A stretch of 64,000 nt of DNA from NCBI GenBank assembly GCA_914767715.1, contig OU612069.1, positions 23,743,387 through 23,807,386 on the forward strand, given 5' to 3'. Below the pieces are notes generated by a model, which was not told where the DNA came from, did not search any database, and worked only from the letters and a program-made list of their open reading frames with translations. This stretch comes from Membranipora membranacea. Lineage: Eukaryota; Bryozoa; Gymnolaemata; Cheilostomatida; Membraniporidae. Each line of letters begins with the position of its first letter. Position 1 is the first letter of the stretch. Positions 9,471 through 20,900 of the stretch are shown here, in pieces. Made by a program: the position numbers and the translations under genes.

Positions 9471-11774
9471 CTATGGGTCAATTTGAGGTATTTCAGTCAT
9501 TGTCCCTCTAGTAGAAATTCTAGCAATTGGATTTACTTCTGCTAATTGTTGGTAACTTTCACCTGATTTAAAAGTCCCGACCTTATCATACTCTGTGTTG
9601 TTTTCATACTCCTCTTTGTCAGATCGTGATGTGAAAGCTGTGTATTCAGTTTTATGGTATGTAAATTCGGATCCTTCGGAACCGTCTGCGCTTTCTTCCT
9701 CAGCTGTGAAAAATGAGTCTCCACTTGTTGACGCTTTTATCGTTGTTGTATCTGCTGATTTCACACCCATCTCTGGTGGGTTGTAACAAAGAATCTCCTT
9801 AGTTGTTGAGAAAGGAGCGTAGGCAAAGAAGAATTCCTCATTGTCTACTTGTTGTCTGCCGAGGGAACAAAGTAGCCAACCATCCTCATGCACTCCAATT
9901 GCTTCTATCACTCTTTTGGTGTTGTCCATTATCATTTTTCGGCTTCTCTTCGTGATGTATCCTGCTTTGCCTCGGATAAAAGGGTTGATGATCACTCTGA
10001 TGTGCAGTGAGTCCTTCTCTATAGCACAGTCAGGACTTAACCCCTTCTTTCCTCGCTGTCTTATCATCAGATCACCTTTTGTATGTACCAGACCCTCCGC
10101 CTCCTCTCGCAGACGCTGTATAGTGTCAGAACCAATCTCTCTCTTCTCTGCTGAAAGCTTTAGTTCTCCTCTGAAATCCTGCAATAATGAATTGATGTTT
10201 GTAATTGTTATATTAGGTCTCTAGTTGATGTACTTATGTATGTGAAATATGATGGAATTAATACGCTTGGGTGGATTTATAGATCTGCTATTTGTCCTCT
10301 ATGAAGCAACAATTTTTACTCTAGCTTTGTATGAACTCAGTATATTAGGGTCTTATCCGCAACTTGTCCGCCCGATACAAGACAGATGATGTTTGGACAA
10401 AGATTGACTTCATGTAATTGAAAAAAAAAGTATCCCTCCAGGTCCGCAGGCAGACAAATATTGGATTTTTCTATCGCTTAAACCATTGGTTGTAGAACTT
10501 GATCTCAACAACTAATTTCGCACAACACTGTTGAGCATTCTTTATTTCATGAGATTTTTACTACATAGTGTTGTCTTCCAAAATGGGCATTCATCAACAA
10601 AGCGTTGGCAATTTCACCTTTCGAACACAATAAAAGCTGTCGATTGGTACTTATCATTATCTTATCATGTTGGAAATGTACAGCTATTTGAATAGATGCA
10701 AGCCGACCTAACAGGATCAACTCATGTATGATAGTCGCTAGCTGAATACAAACCCAATTATAGATGCTATCATAGTCCTCATCGTCCGAGTCTTCACTAT
10801 CCGGTAGTTCTGGAAGTTCTCTTTGGCTCCACATTTCTAAATAAAAATCCTCTGGTTCTGATTTTGCTTCAGGAGGAGGTGCTAGGATTGCTGGTCCTAC
10901 AGATTTCCTATGAAAAAAGGTGCTTAACTTTTGCCTTATTCGACCCAAGGTCGATACGGTAGGCGCCTGGGATACATTGTTTGCTGACTGATTTTCATCA
11001 ACTGGAGTTGGCAAGTCAGATGTTGGCTTGTCCTGGCCTGGACTCTCCAAGTTTGCTGCATTGTCTTGGTGCCGTTCTTTTCTTTCAACTGGTAACTGTA
11101 CTAGTTCATTCCAGACGGGAGATTGGGCAGCTGGTGTATTGCGTAACGCACTTAGAACTTCGTAATCTGACTCATCGAGGAGCTCATTACAAAGTGATTT
11201 ACTATGGAGTTTAGCTGTGGGCCGCTTGCCTTGCCTTTTTGTTATCCTGTCGAGCTGTTTTTGTTTAATTTCTTCAATATGAGGATTTGGATGATTTCGG
11301 AGGACAGGTGTTGCTTCGTCAGGATGGTTAACGGGTTGATAGTAATACTCATACTGACTTTCATCTGTGTCTCTCACTGCTACTGTCTCGCTTTTACATC
11401 TATGCACTTCATCTAGAAAATTTATGTTATTATCATGAGTGTTTGATTGTGTAGAGAGCTTACTACCTGTGGAATGAATATTGTTTCACATTTTGCATAT
11501 CTTCTCTTCTTCCGCTTACCATATAAAGTCAATATTTCATGAATTTAATTTACTGCAGTAGATTTTGATTAATAATAACTTGAGATTTTTTTCACATGGG
11601 TTAGCTTTGGCAACTTCACTACCATTGATCATGTGTTCTGAATATTACGTGGATACTTTTCTCACCACTTTCAATGTCGCGTACGCTGCTAGATGCTCTT
11701 ATCCCTGGACGTATTCTCTCATTGCCATGTGACTTTCTTTTACATACACCCTTACTACATTTCAAGCAATTCAT
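9471..11774 (-). CDS. Unrecognised 491-residue tyrosine-motif protein, possible membrane-anchored adaptor
   Basis: Three coding exons, 11774-11666, 11412-10754 and 10178-9471, join at AG/GT borders with phases 1 and 0. The start is an ATG in the small first exon; the second exon has no usable Met of its own and is open only in the phase this exon supplies. The N-terminus, MNCLKCSKGVCKRKSHG, has Cys 3, 6 and 11 plus basic residues, which would suit palmitoylation; I see no transmembrane segment. Candidate phosphotyrosine sites include the YEYYYQPV cluster (57-64), YEVL (120), YLEM (227, PI3-kinase p85 type), YDSIY (250), YENN (446, GRB2 type), YDKV (453) and YQQL (465), with acidic and Pro-rich stretches around them. 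Residues about 256-380 look globular; NWDFRGELKL and GDLMIRQR recall SH2 strands only weakly. I do not recognise the family. It lies next to the ITAM gene on the same strand. Confidence 0.75.
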
Positions 11775-11901
11775 GCTGCTAACTTGATTATCACGAGTTG
11801 CTTATGTAAAACAGAGGGCAAACCATTGTTTACGAAAAGAACTGCAGTATGGATTTCTTCGCGATTTCTATATACGTTACAAGCTTAGCTCAACATTAAT
11901 A

Positions 11902-12410
11902 GACAGTTTTCTGAGCTCTGATTTATGCCTCAATTCGGAGTTGTCCTCTCTCCAGTTTGATTCTTTTAACCCACACCGCATATGAAAAACCTGCTGAAAG
12001 AGGGTTATTTTGAAAACCGCTTATGATAGGATAAAAATTATTTTTGATTCAGAGTCTGCACCGTTGAAAACCCTGTGAGACATTGTTTTCAAATCATTTG
12101 AGGCTTAAATGTTGATAAATCTTAATTTTAGTGACGATACTCATGAAAATTTCTGCCGAATTGTCCACGAAACAGGCAGAAAATGTTATAATTGACTATC
12201 CAATTTCTAAATTTATTTCCCAAACTATGTCCATATGAGTTTTCAATGTTGCAGATTCTGAATCAAAAATAATTTTTATCCTATTATAGGCGGTTTTCAA
12301 GATAACCCTCATTTCAGCACGTTTTTCCTATGCGGCGAGGGTTGAAAAGTATCAAACTGGAGAGAGGACAACTCCGAAATGAGGCCTAAATCAGAGCTCA
12401 GAAAACTGTC
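11902..12410. mobile_element. MITE-like inverted-repeat element, copy 1
   Basis: Starts gacagttttctgagctctga and ends with its inverse, with inner inverted repeats (ttgtcctctctccagtttga; gataggataaaaattattt) making the whole element a loose hairpin of about 509 bp. A second copy lies at 19659-20138 in a GCC2 intron. Flanks read ATTAATA and TAATGG, compatible with a short TA-type target duplication but not proving it. No ORF for a transposase. Confidence 0.75.
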
Positions 12411-12490
12411 TAATGGTTACAATCTCAAAAGTTAAAAAGTTAAAATTAGCTAACCATCATGTACTGAGCGGGTTTGGGAGTAGATTCATC

Positions 12491-14187
12491 AGAAAGTGGT
12501 CATCTTGCACCACCAACCACGCCACATGCGGCCACATGCACGCCTGCTACCACGCCATATTCCATGCATGCTACAACGCCTGGCACAACGCTGCCTTTGT
12601 TGTGTCAGGCGTTGTACCTTTTGTTGTGTACAACTTCACCTACCACTGTATATGCAACGCTGGACTGCATTCTGGCGTTGCTTGGCGTTGCTGGGCGTTG
12701 TGGGTACCACTGATGATGTCTCACGCACCTGGGCGCGCCTGAGTTCTGCTGATTAACTGACAAAGACCCCCAAAGTAAACTTTTTTCAGTTTGCTTTTCA
12801 ACAGCACGCAGTGGGTAGAAATTCCAAGTTAAAATGTCAAGGTCAATTAAGTGTGCTGTTTATAAGAAGACAACTCCAGGTTAAAATGTCAAGGTCAATT
12901 AAGTGTGCTGTTTATAAGAAGACAACTCCAAACTATCTGTACATCCTATTCCACAGATATAACTAATAGTGTGGTTCCAGTATTCTTTTACTGATTATTT
13001 TGTGCCAGCTGCTCACACAAGCTAGTTTTATCAAGTAGTATGCCTTGTAGTATGTTTTACCACTCTCTTTATGCTTATATGCTATCATTACAGCAATTGT
13101 CTCTTCATCTTTTGTGACGGATTGTTCCCGATGTTTGCGAGATTATTATGTTTGATAAAGTGATAAATACAGCAATAGATCTTTTTGGAAATACACACAG
13201 ACTGTTGCATCACTCAGTATGTCTTCAAAACTATACAAAGTGTGATAAAAATATATAGGTTACCGGACTAAGTATACACTGAAACTGAAATATACACGGA
13301 CTGCTGCGTCAAACAGCCAAGAGATATTATGTGATAGTTAAATTAGCTAACGCCAAAATCAGTCATACTCCACACAATAGCCCCCAAGGGCCCCCAAACA
13401 TCGTACTGGGGGCATGTGATACATTAGCTTAGTACATATTAACTCCCAATTTGATATGTTTTGAATCTGTTGCCACCTGTTTGTGTTCAACTTCATTCAT
13501 AAAGGTAATATGAAATGATTATTTGTCATGTTGCATAAATGCCTTCTGACGTTGTGAAATGATTTAAACTGATGTGACGATATGTGAACTATACATTATT
13601 GAAGTTACCACTAGCTTGGTTAGTGGTTGTTGAGCATGAACGATTCTGTCACCAATGATCAGAGACAATAGCAGTAGTGATAGCATATAAGCAAAAAGAG
13701 AGTGGTATAATTTAAGGTATACTCCTTGATAAAACCAGTAAAAGAAACTGCAAATGCACTCCATTAGTTAAATCTGTGGATCAAGAACATAGGATGTACA
13801 GATAGTTTGGAGTTGTCTTCTTATAAACAGCACACTTAATCGACCTTGACATTTTAACCTGGAATTTCCACCAACTGCGTGCTGGTGAAAAGCAAACTGA
13901 AAAAAAGTTTACTTTTGGGGTCTTTGTCAGTTAATCAGCAGAACTCAGGCGTGCCCAGGTGCGTGAGACATCATCGGTGGTACCCACAACGCCCAGCAAC
14001 GCCAAGCAACGCCAGTATGCAGTCCAGCGTTGCATATGCAGTGGTAGGTGAAGTTGTACACAACAAAAGGTACAACGCCTGACACAACAAAGGCAGCGTT
14101 GTGCCAGGCGTTGTAGCATGCATGGAATATGGCGTGGTAGCAGGCGTGCATGTGGCGCGGTTGGTGGTGCAAGATGACCACTTTCCG
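12491..14187. repeat. 1.7-kb foldback element with about 600-bp arms
   Basis: The left arm (12491 to about 13130) and right arm (about 13600-14187) are reverse complements, very close in the outer 450 bases and more diverged inward (both keep the complement of 'ttgcttatatgctatca'). The loop is roughly 450 bases. Outer arms are rich in the sextet caacgc / gcgttg. Left-arm ORFs in several frames and the hydrophobic minus-strand ORF at 13564-13764 are by-products. It lies between the two tyrosine-motif genes. Confidence 0.9.
12829..12932. repeat. 52-bp tandem duplication inside the left foldback arm
   Basis: Two near-identical 52-bp copies, each starting ttaaaatgtcaaggtcaatt and ending with aagaagacaactcca. 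The right arm has a single copy, so the duplication arose after the foldback formed. Confidence 0.95.
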
Positions 14188-14571
14188 ATTCATCAACAAT
14201 ACTGATTATAAGTCCAGTCAGATTTTACAAGCTTTTATCATTGTATGCAATAGCTAATATTGCTACTTAATTTTCACTTCTAAACCGAAGTTTTTTCATT
14301 AATTAAAGCCATGTTATTTCTTCTTGCAAACTGCCAATGCCTCCCTGTCTGTCTAACCTCTTATCTCCTCAGATTTATTTCTGAGATCCGGGACCAATCT
14401 GTTGGATCTAATACTTTATACTTTCACAAGCTTCCTACGATTGATCCGGAATCCGATGCAGGTCCCGAGCCCCACACAGATCAATTTTATCTAACCCAAT
14501 ACTGACAATATGTTTCACATAATTCAAACCCCACACAGACATAAATTCAATCAAGTCTCGATGAAAAAATT

Positions 14572-14577
14572 TTTATT
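14572..14577 (-). terminator. Polyadenylation signal AATAAA for the ITAM gene
   Basis: A minus-strand AATAAA 43 bases past the stop codon at 14620-14622, supporting the proposed gene end. Confidence 0.6.
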
Positions 14578-14619
14578 GGTTCTACAAACTAGAGTTCTGT
14601 TATACAGTTATTATTTTTA

Positions 14620-17027
14620 TTATAACACTCTGTTTGCTAAATCTTCATATACTGTTCTCTTCATCTCTAATTTGTCATATGTATTTTCTCCGTGAGCTGG
14701 AACCTGTGGTACGAGCTGCTGGTATGCTCCACCTCCTGTCAACAGATAAATCACACATCAAAAGAACATAGTCTCTAAACCTGATAGGAGGTGTAACATT
14801 TAATGGTCAGCTAAAAGCGATGTTCTCACAGACCAAATCTGACGAGTCCTATTAGTACCTGCTGCTTTTCATTTATCTCATGTTGTGTTAGAATACATGA
14901 CCAGAGGTCTGACTAACCAGTTGGGTCCATTTTGCGACTGCTATGAGCTGTATTGGTGGTATGAAAGTGATTAGAAGGGCACTGTTAGCACCAATTCCCC
15001 TCAGTTCAAAGTTATAATATGTTGTTGGATCTATAGGGATCATTTGGGGGAAAAAGTTGTTGTAATCGATCTCGCGGCAGTTGAATTGGCTGGAAATTCA
15101 TAATTTTAACCAATTTTATTGATCATTAATAGTTAACCCACCTGTGCCCGGTATTCGACTCCTAACTTTCTCTTTGCCTTTCCTCTTGCTCGCTAAAGCT
15201 GATAGATATACACTGTAGTCATCTTCTGCTGGCTTTTTTGGGTCTCCTATGTAAGAAAGATCCCGATCTTGTGAACCGCAATATTCTACTATGCAACATG
15301 ATCTATCCTGTTGCCATTAGAATACCATTTTTCTTGCAATCAACCAGGCATGATGTCAAAATCAGTTTGAGTCACATTTGCAGTTTCAGTTTTCAGTTTC
15401 AGTACTTGTCTATTTGAGATGACACAGTTTCTTTGGTCAAAACACTACCCCTTTATACCGCAGGTATGCTAATATAAAAACAAGCTATGGTCTGGACTGA
15501 GGTAGCATATTAGCTTTGTAATGTGGACCTACCTTGAGGTTTTTTGGAGGATTTCTGTGCCTGATCAAGAATCAATTTGAGTTTGTTAGCCCATTCACTA
15601 TATTGCGTATCTGTCTCTACCTTGTCCAGCTCAGCTAGCATCGCATTCATCTCATCTGAAACACATTAATCACTATTGATTGATCTCATATAAGCGTGCT
15701 GATACTGAATCTTGAGGTAGATGTCATTGACAAGAGACCCTATATGGATAACTTTTGATATGAAGATGAGCAAGCTTTGACAAGGAACTGCAGAACTCTT
15801 CTACAACTTCGGGCACTGGTATTTTGAATCTTGTCTGGATAACCTAACTGTTCAATCAAGATCTGGTGGATTACGGCAGAATAGGTGTCGTTGAGATGGT
15901 ACTACTCTTATGTGGTATCTAACATTTGAAAACATGCAAACTATTTGCTGGTACTGGTATCGAAATTGAGCTGCAATTGACCTTTTTTGAGGCTCTTGGC
16001 ATTCATAAGAGTCTGCGCTGCCAATTTTCGGTTCTCAGCTCTCTGCTGCAACAACAGCTTCATTTGTTGTTCGATTGCCTTCTACAATCATCCAGAATGA
16101 CATAAATTTAAGGCACTTTTGCTCAACGACGATATAAATTGATGATAGTTTTGGTTGTAGAAGCAAGATCCATAGCCAGGCTTCCATTAGTAAAGGTTAT
16201 CACTTTATTCAGGAGATAAACACCCTCCTAATGATGCGAGCAGTGCTAGGTTGTTTTACTGTCAGTGGCGACACAAGCTCATATTTAAGCCTCTTTTGAG
16301 GGACCCGTATTTTACTTACCTGTTGATTAATCGACTGCTTGGATTCCTTCTTATCAGCTGAAAATAGACACAGTACAGTTAGGATGGGTGGTACAAAAGC
16401 TTCTCTGACTGGCGACAAAATCTACCCTGACTACATCAAAACCTACCCTGACTGGCGTAAGAAGAATTTTCTTGTTTTTGGTGTGTAGAGGTTGTTTTGT
16501 CAAGTCATGGACAAAGATTTTATCTCAAGGCTTGGTAGTAATTGTCCACATATTGTTTACTTCATCCATAAACATTAGCCACAAAAGAATCCTATACTAT
16601 GGAAAGTGTGTGGATTATTGTGTCTCATAGTTCCAGACATTTAAATTTGAGACAAACAATGACTAACACTTTGGATGATTGCAGTACTCAATAACAACTT
16701 TAAGACTTGTAGGCTTCTTTCACCTGTTACATTTTGCCATTGGTCATGTACTTGACAACATTCCGGTTAAAAGCTCACAACTGCCAATACAAAAAAACAC
16801 ATTACCAGATTCATAAGCCTCATGCGTAGAATTTGGGTTTGACTCTAGGCTTTTTGTTTTTTACCCTGATAAGCTTACATACGTGGTATTTGTGGCACAG
16901 TCAGCCCAGTTTGTTGTTTGCGTTGTTGCTGAGCCTGCTGTGGTGATCGAGGTTTCGGAACTGGTTTCTGTCCTACTGGAGGATAGTCATAGTCTTTACC
17001 TGGTTCTACTACAGGACAACATCCCAT
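14620..17027 (-). CDS. 208-residue ITAM-bearing adaptor candidate, six coding exons
   Basis: Exons 17027-16883, 16357-16320, 16081-15982, 15655-15533, 15246-15142 and 14735-14620 join at AG/GT borders in phases 1, 0, 1, 1, 1 with no stop until the last codon. The alternative first donor (GTAAGC) would give an immediate stop, which supports this model. The protein starts MGCCPVVEP (an ATG three bases upstream adds one Met): Gly2 and Cys3-Cys4 suggest acylation, though Val6 breaks the usual N-myristoylation pattern. KDYDYPP and KPVPKPRSP (13-29) offer tyrosines and a PxPxxR-type SH3 ligand. Residues about 50-130 are Gln/Lys/Leu-rich and probably helical or coiled coil. DDYSVYL (144-150) and YQQL (175) precede ENTYDKLEMKRTVYEDL (187-203), which fits (D/E)xxYxxL-x6-YxxL exactly. 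ITAMs, when phosphorylated, bind tandem-SH2 kinases of the Syk/ZAP-70/SHARK group. The donor of exon 3, GTCAAT, is weak. No family is recognised. It is divergent from GCC2. Confidence 0.8.
14638..14688 (-). other. ITAM coding segment
   Basis: Codes for ENTYDKLEMKRTVYEDL. It has the acidic residue at -3, two YxxL boxes and a 6-residue gap. A further YxxL box (YQQL, 14713-14724) lies 11 residues upstream of the first, so three boxes are in tandem, each pair within the 6-12 residue spacing that defines the motif. Confidence 0.8.
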
Positions 17028-17904
17028 CATATCACTCACTCAGTTGTCTAGTACTTTTCTAGTCTACTAAAAGGTTTGTAGGCTTACTGGGTATGCTTGT
17101 TGCCCTACATAGTAGTAGCCGGATGAGTCTATGTAGAAGGAAATCTTTATCCCAAGGTTGTAAGTATCCAAAGAGCGGTTTTTTGTGAAGGCTGGAGTCC
17201 TCCTGTGTGTATCCACTGGTGATTGTTTTTCTGGTGATTATTGTGCTCCAGAAAACGTATGACAGTTGTTACTGTAATTTCTGATTTACTCACTCTCACT
17301 GCTTTAAAATTACCGACATAGGCATCAAGTGTAACAATATAGTGAAGTCATGTCGTAAACAGTGATTACTTGGTGATAATACTGGTTAGGGTGCATAGGG
17401 CTTGGTATAACCATTTTCTGGCATTGGAAGAAAAATAGGAATGCATCTTTGCTGCGGGCTAGAAATATTTTTGCTGGCATGTGATGTTCACACTCAGAAC
17501 ACAACCTGTTGACAAGGGTTATCTGGCCTCCTGTTTTATAACAGGTATCCGCGAACTAACAATTTTGTACCAAAACCTTGGAAACAGTCATCCCGTCTTC
17601 ATTATATCGACCCAGAAATTGGTTGAAAGCTCAAAATAAAGCCAAGAGTTTGTCATGCTATAAATGTCATTACCCAGGGATGTACATCAGCTGATGGTCA
17701 TCTTAACATCAGTCGAACACAATGCCAATCAACTTTCCCCCCCTTACTCCCCCAACTACAAAATTATACTCTTGCCTGTCTGCCTGTTATAACGGAATGA
17801 CTGGTAGGATAATTGACACCAACAATCAAGCTGCCCAATTATAAACTCATTACTTATTGTTGTAGACTTTGAATATTTACTGGGATATTTGAGCTGACCA
17901 GAAG
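17028..17904. promoter_or_regulatory. Divergent promoter region between the ITAM gene and GCC2
   Basis: The minus-strand ITAM gene starts at 17027 and the plus-strand GCC2 coding sequence at 17905, leaving 877 bases for both promoters and both 5' untranslated regions. No consensus TATA box is obvious on either side. A non-coding first exon for either gene could be hidden here. Confidence 0.5.
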
Positions 17905-20900
17905 ATGGCCTCAGCGCCCAGCCCACAGACTCCCTCTGGAGGGGGAGGAGGGAAACTGGAGAGTCTATCGAAAGAAGATCTTATCAAGTTTTCTAAACGC
18001 CAGACTATGTTACTCAGCAAAGCTAAAGAGAAGATTAATGGTACGCCTATGAAGTTTAACTGTTTGGTTGCTGTCCTGTGCAAAGAGTCCAAATGGATGT
18101 GTAGTTGCTAAAATTTAAATGATAATCATCAATCTTGTTTCCTAGAATATAAATCATAACTTCGGTATAATCACATGTCTTCCCTGTGACATCATTAAAA
18201 GTGAACATTTTGATTGTACAGAATTAAAGAAGACACAGGCTGATGTTCCCTCAGCAGGAGTAGATATGGAATCTGTACAAAGAGAGAAAACAGAACTGGA
18301 GCTGAGAGTCAAACAGCTCACCGATGAGAAGGAGATATTAACCTCTGATCTAGGTAACTATGCGATATATACATACTGTCTGCCTGTTTCTTGTAGTGTA
18401 CATCTTGTTCATAGTGACTTCATAATGCAGAGAATGAGAGTTACTTTTCCTTATGGGAGGCTCTTTTTCCACCCTCAATAGTTCAATACTTCAAGTAGAG
18501 CATTCAACTTTTTACCATGTGAATTTGACATAACTTTATCATAATTAAAGCTGCCTAACTATAACATGCATTGGTCTTTGGGTAGTATTTAAGTTGATCC
18601 AAACTTGGCAACCTCATCTTCTGCGAGAACATGTAGAGCATATTTTGAATAGAAAACAGGATCTGTTTAGTCTGTTGGACGGATGCATGTATGCCAGACC
18701 AACAAACAAGTATCACTCAGCAAACTCTTCATCTTGTCCAGGGAGCTCCCACTTATCTCACACCTTTATCAGATATAAGAATCTAACTTAGACAAGGAGA
18801 TTGATAACCTATACTGGACAGCGGTTCCCACTTCCCTGTAGGCCACCATGTTTTTCAACGTTTCCACTTGATCTCTTTGTATTAGATGATTTGAGGGAGC
18901 AGCTGAGTCATGTTAAGTCACGCTTCAGTGATTGTGAGGGTGAGAGACTGGAGGCTGTAGCTTTTTACCAGTCCCTGCAGTCACAGCTAGAGGGCGCCTT
19001 ATCTAATAATCAGGTCATACAAACCCAGCTAGATGAGAAAACTGAGCTGGTGAATAATATTGGGCAGCAGTGCGATCAACTCAAGTCTCAGAACAGGGTA
19101 TGTTGTTCTCTTCTGTTGTAAGGTTTTTGCCTTGGCCTCCACCATCTTTCTATATGTGGTAGAATGTATCCCTGAGGCCTGCTGCCCTCAATAACCGTCA
19201 AGCTATCTATATCCCTAACAAAATGTATTCTTTCTCCACAAAAATAGTTGGCAGTTGTGGTAGGATGAAATCTTGTACATTTACTATATTTGCATTTTAC
19301 CGTTAGATGATTGCACATGTACCATGGTGATTAGTTTAGTAATACAAATACAACGAGAACTCATAGAATTATTTTTTTTTTATACTCCCTATACCATCTC
19401 AGTGCCTGATGATCAGTTTGTTTGTTTTATTGTGATCAGGTGTTAGACGAAGAGAATGAATGTCTGAAGATGCAGCACAGCAGTACATTGGAGAGTGTTA
19501 AAGCTATACAGTCTGAGTACCAGACCACGCAGTCTGAGTACCAGGCTGTGAAAACAGAGCTGGATAAAATATCAGAAGAGAAGACAAGTCTTACTGAGAA
19601 ACATGAGGTGAGTATATGATGTAAGGCAAACCTCTCAGTCAACAACATTACAGTGATAGACAGTTTTCTGAGGTCTAATTTGAGGAGTTGTCCTCTCTCC
19701 AGTTTGGTACTTTTAAACAATGCCGCATAGGAAAAACGTGTTGAAAGAGGGTTATTTTGAAAACCGCTCATGTAAGGATAAAAATGGTTTCGATTCAGAA
19801 TCTGCACCATAAGAATCCCTGTGAGGCAGGGTTTCCACATCGTTGGGGGCGTGAAAGTGGAGAAATCTTAATTTTAGTGACGAAATTCATGATGAATTCC
19901 ATGAAATTGGTCCGCAAAACTGGCAGAAATTGATATAATTGATTATCCGAGTACCAAAATTATTTCCCAAACTATGTCCCTATCAGTTTTCAATGGTGCA
20001 GTTTCTGAATCAAAAATCATTTTTATCGTAACATAAGCGGTTTTCAAGATAACCCTCTTTTCAGCACGTTTTTCCTATGCGCCATTGGTTAAAAGTACCA
20101 AACTGGAGAGAGCCCAAATCAGAGCTCAGAAAACTGTCTGTATCTTTCCGTATCACCGCAAATCTTGTACCGTGAATCACTGATTCATGGATCACTGCGA
20201 TTCGTAGTCTTATCACCTGGAATCTCAGCTCCTCTCTGTGATAGTTTGCTTATTTTTCTACAATAGCTAAATGTGAAGTCCTCCACACAGACACATCAAA
20301 ATTCCACCACGCAGCCTCAAGAGAGTCTGAGTATACTCTCGTGACATTTCAGGCCCTCATCGAAATATGAAGACTACTAGCTAAATGTGCACATAGTTTT
20401 GGGCACTGTATGTATATGTATGAGTTGCTATTTTAGACCACCTGCACTGAGCTGAAAGAGTCTAACAGATTGAAGGATAAGCTGATAGTGAACTTTAAAG
20501 CTTTGAAGCAGAAGTATGTGGAGACAAAGAAAGAATTAGAAGAGCTGAGACCTTCTCTGGATCAGTCGTCTGATTCGAGTCTGAACACGTCTACAGTGTC
20601 TACTGGTGATACTCTATAATAATATCCTTCTGTTCACTGTTAACTTCATCAAAATAACCAAACTATTCTGGGAGTCTTTCAATTAGAATGAGCGATGCAA
20701 ATTATCACTATCACATGGCTCACAATGATCGCTCACTTGGTCTTTCACATAGACATCGTCGTTCCCCAATGGCTCACTCAAAATTTATATAGTTAAATCA
20801 ACGAGTGAGCGATTGGTGAACGAGGCCCTAGCATGTCCCGCTCACAGAAGATCTGAAAGCTAATATCGATTTTTTTATTGAAAGAGCCCTGTGTACATTA

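Noticed and set aside
10547-10753. Extension of the 491-residue protein's second exon to a stop at 10547
   Set aside because: The donor at 10753 (TGG/GTTTGT) joins in phase to the strong acceptor before 10178; the read-through tail looks like intron translation.
12413-12756. Three overlapping open frames of 79-109 codons, rich in Cys and His
   Set aside because: They lie wholly inside the left foldback arm, and mirrored frames appear in the right arm; no splice or start support.
13564-13764. Minus-strand frame with a signal-peptide-like stretch (MLSLLLLSLIIGDRIVHAQ)
   Set aside because: It is in the inner right arm of the foldback, the matching left arm has stops, and no downstream exon in phase was found.
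17019-17027. Confident N-myristoylation of the ITAM protein
   Set aside because: Gly2 is present but residue 6 is Val, outside the usual small/Ser/Thr preference, so only possible acylation (mainly the Cys pair) is claimed.
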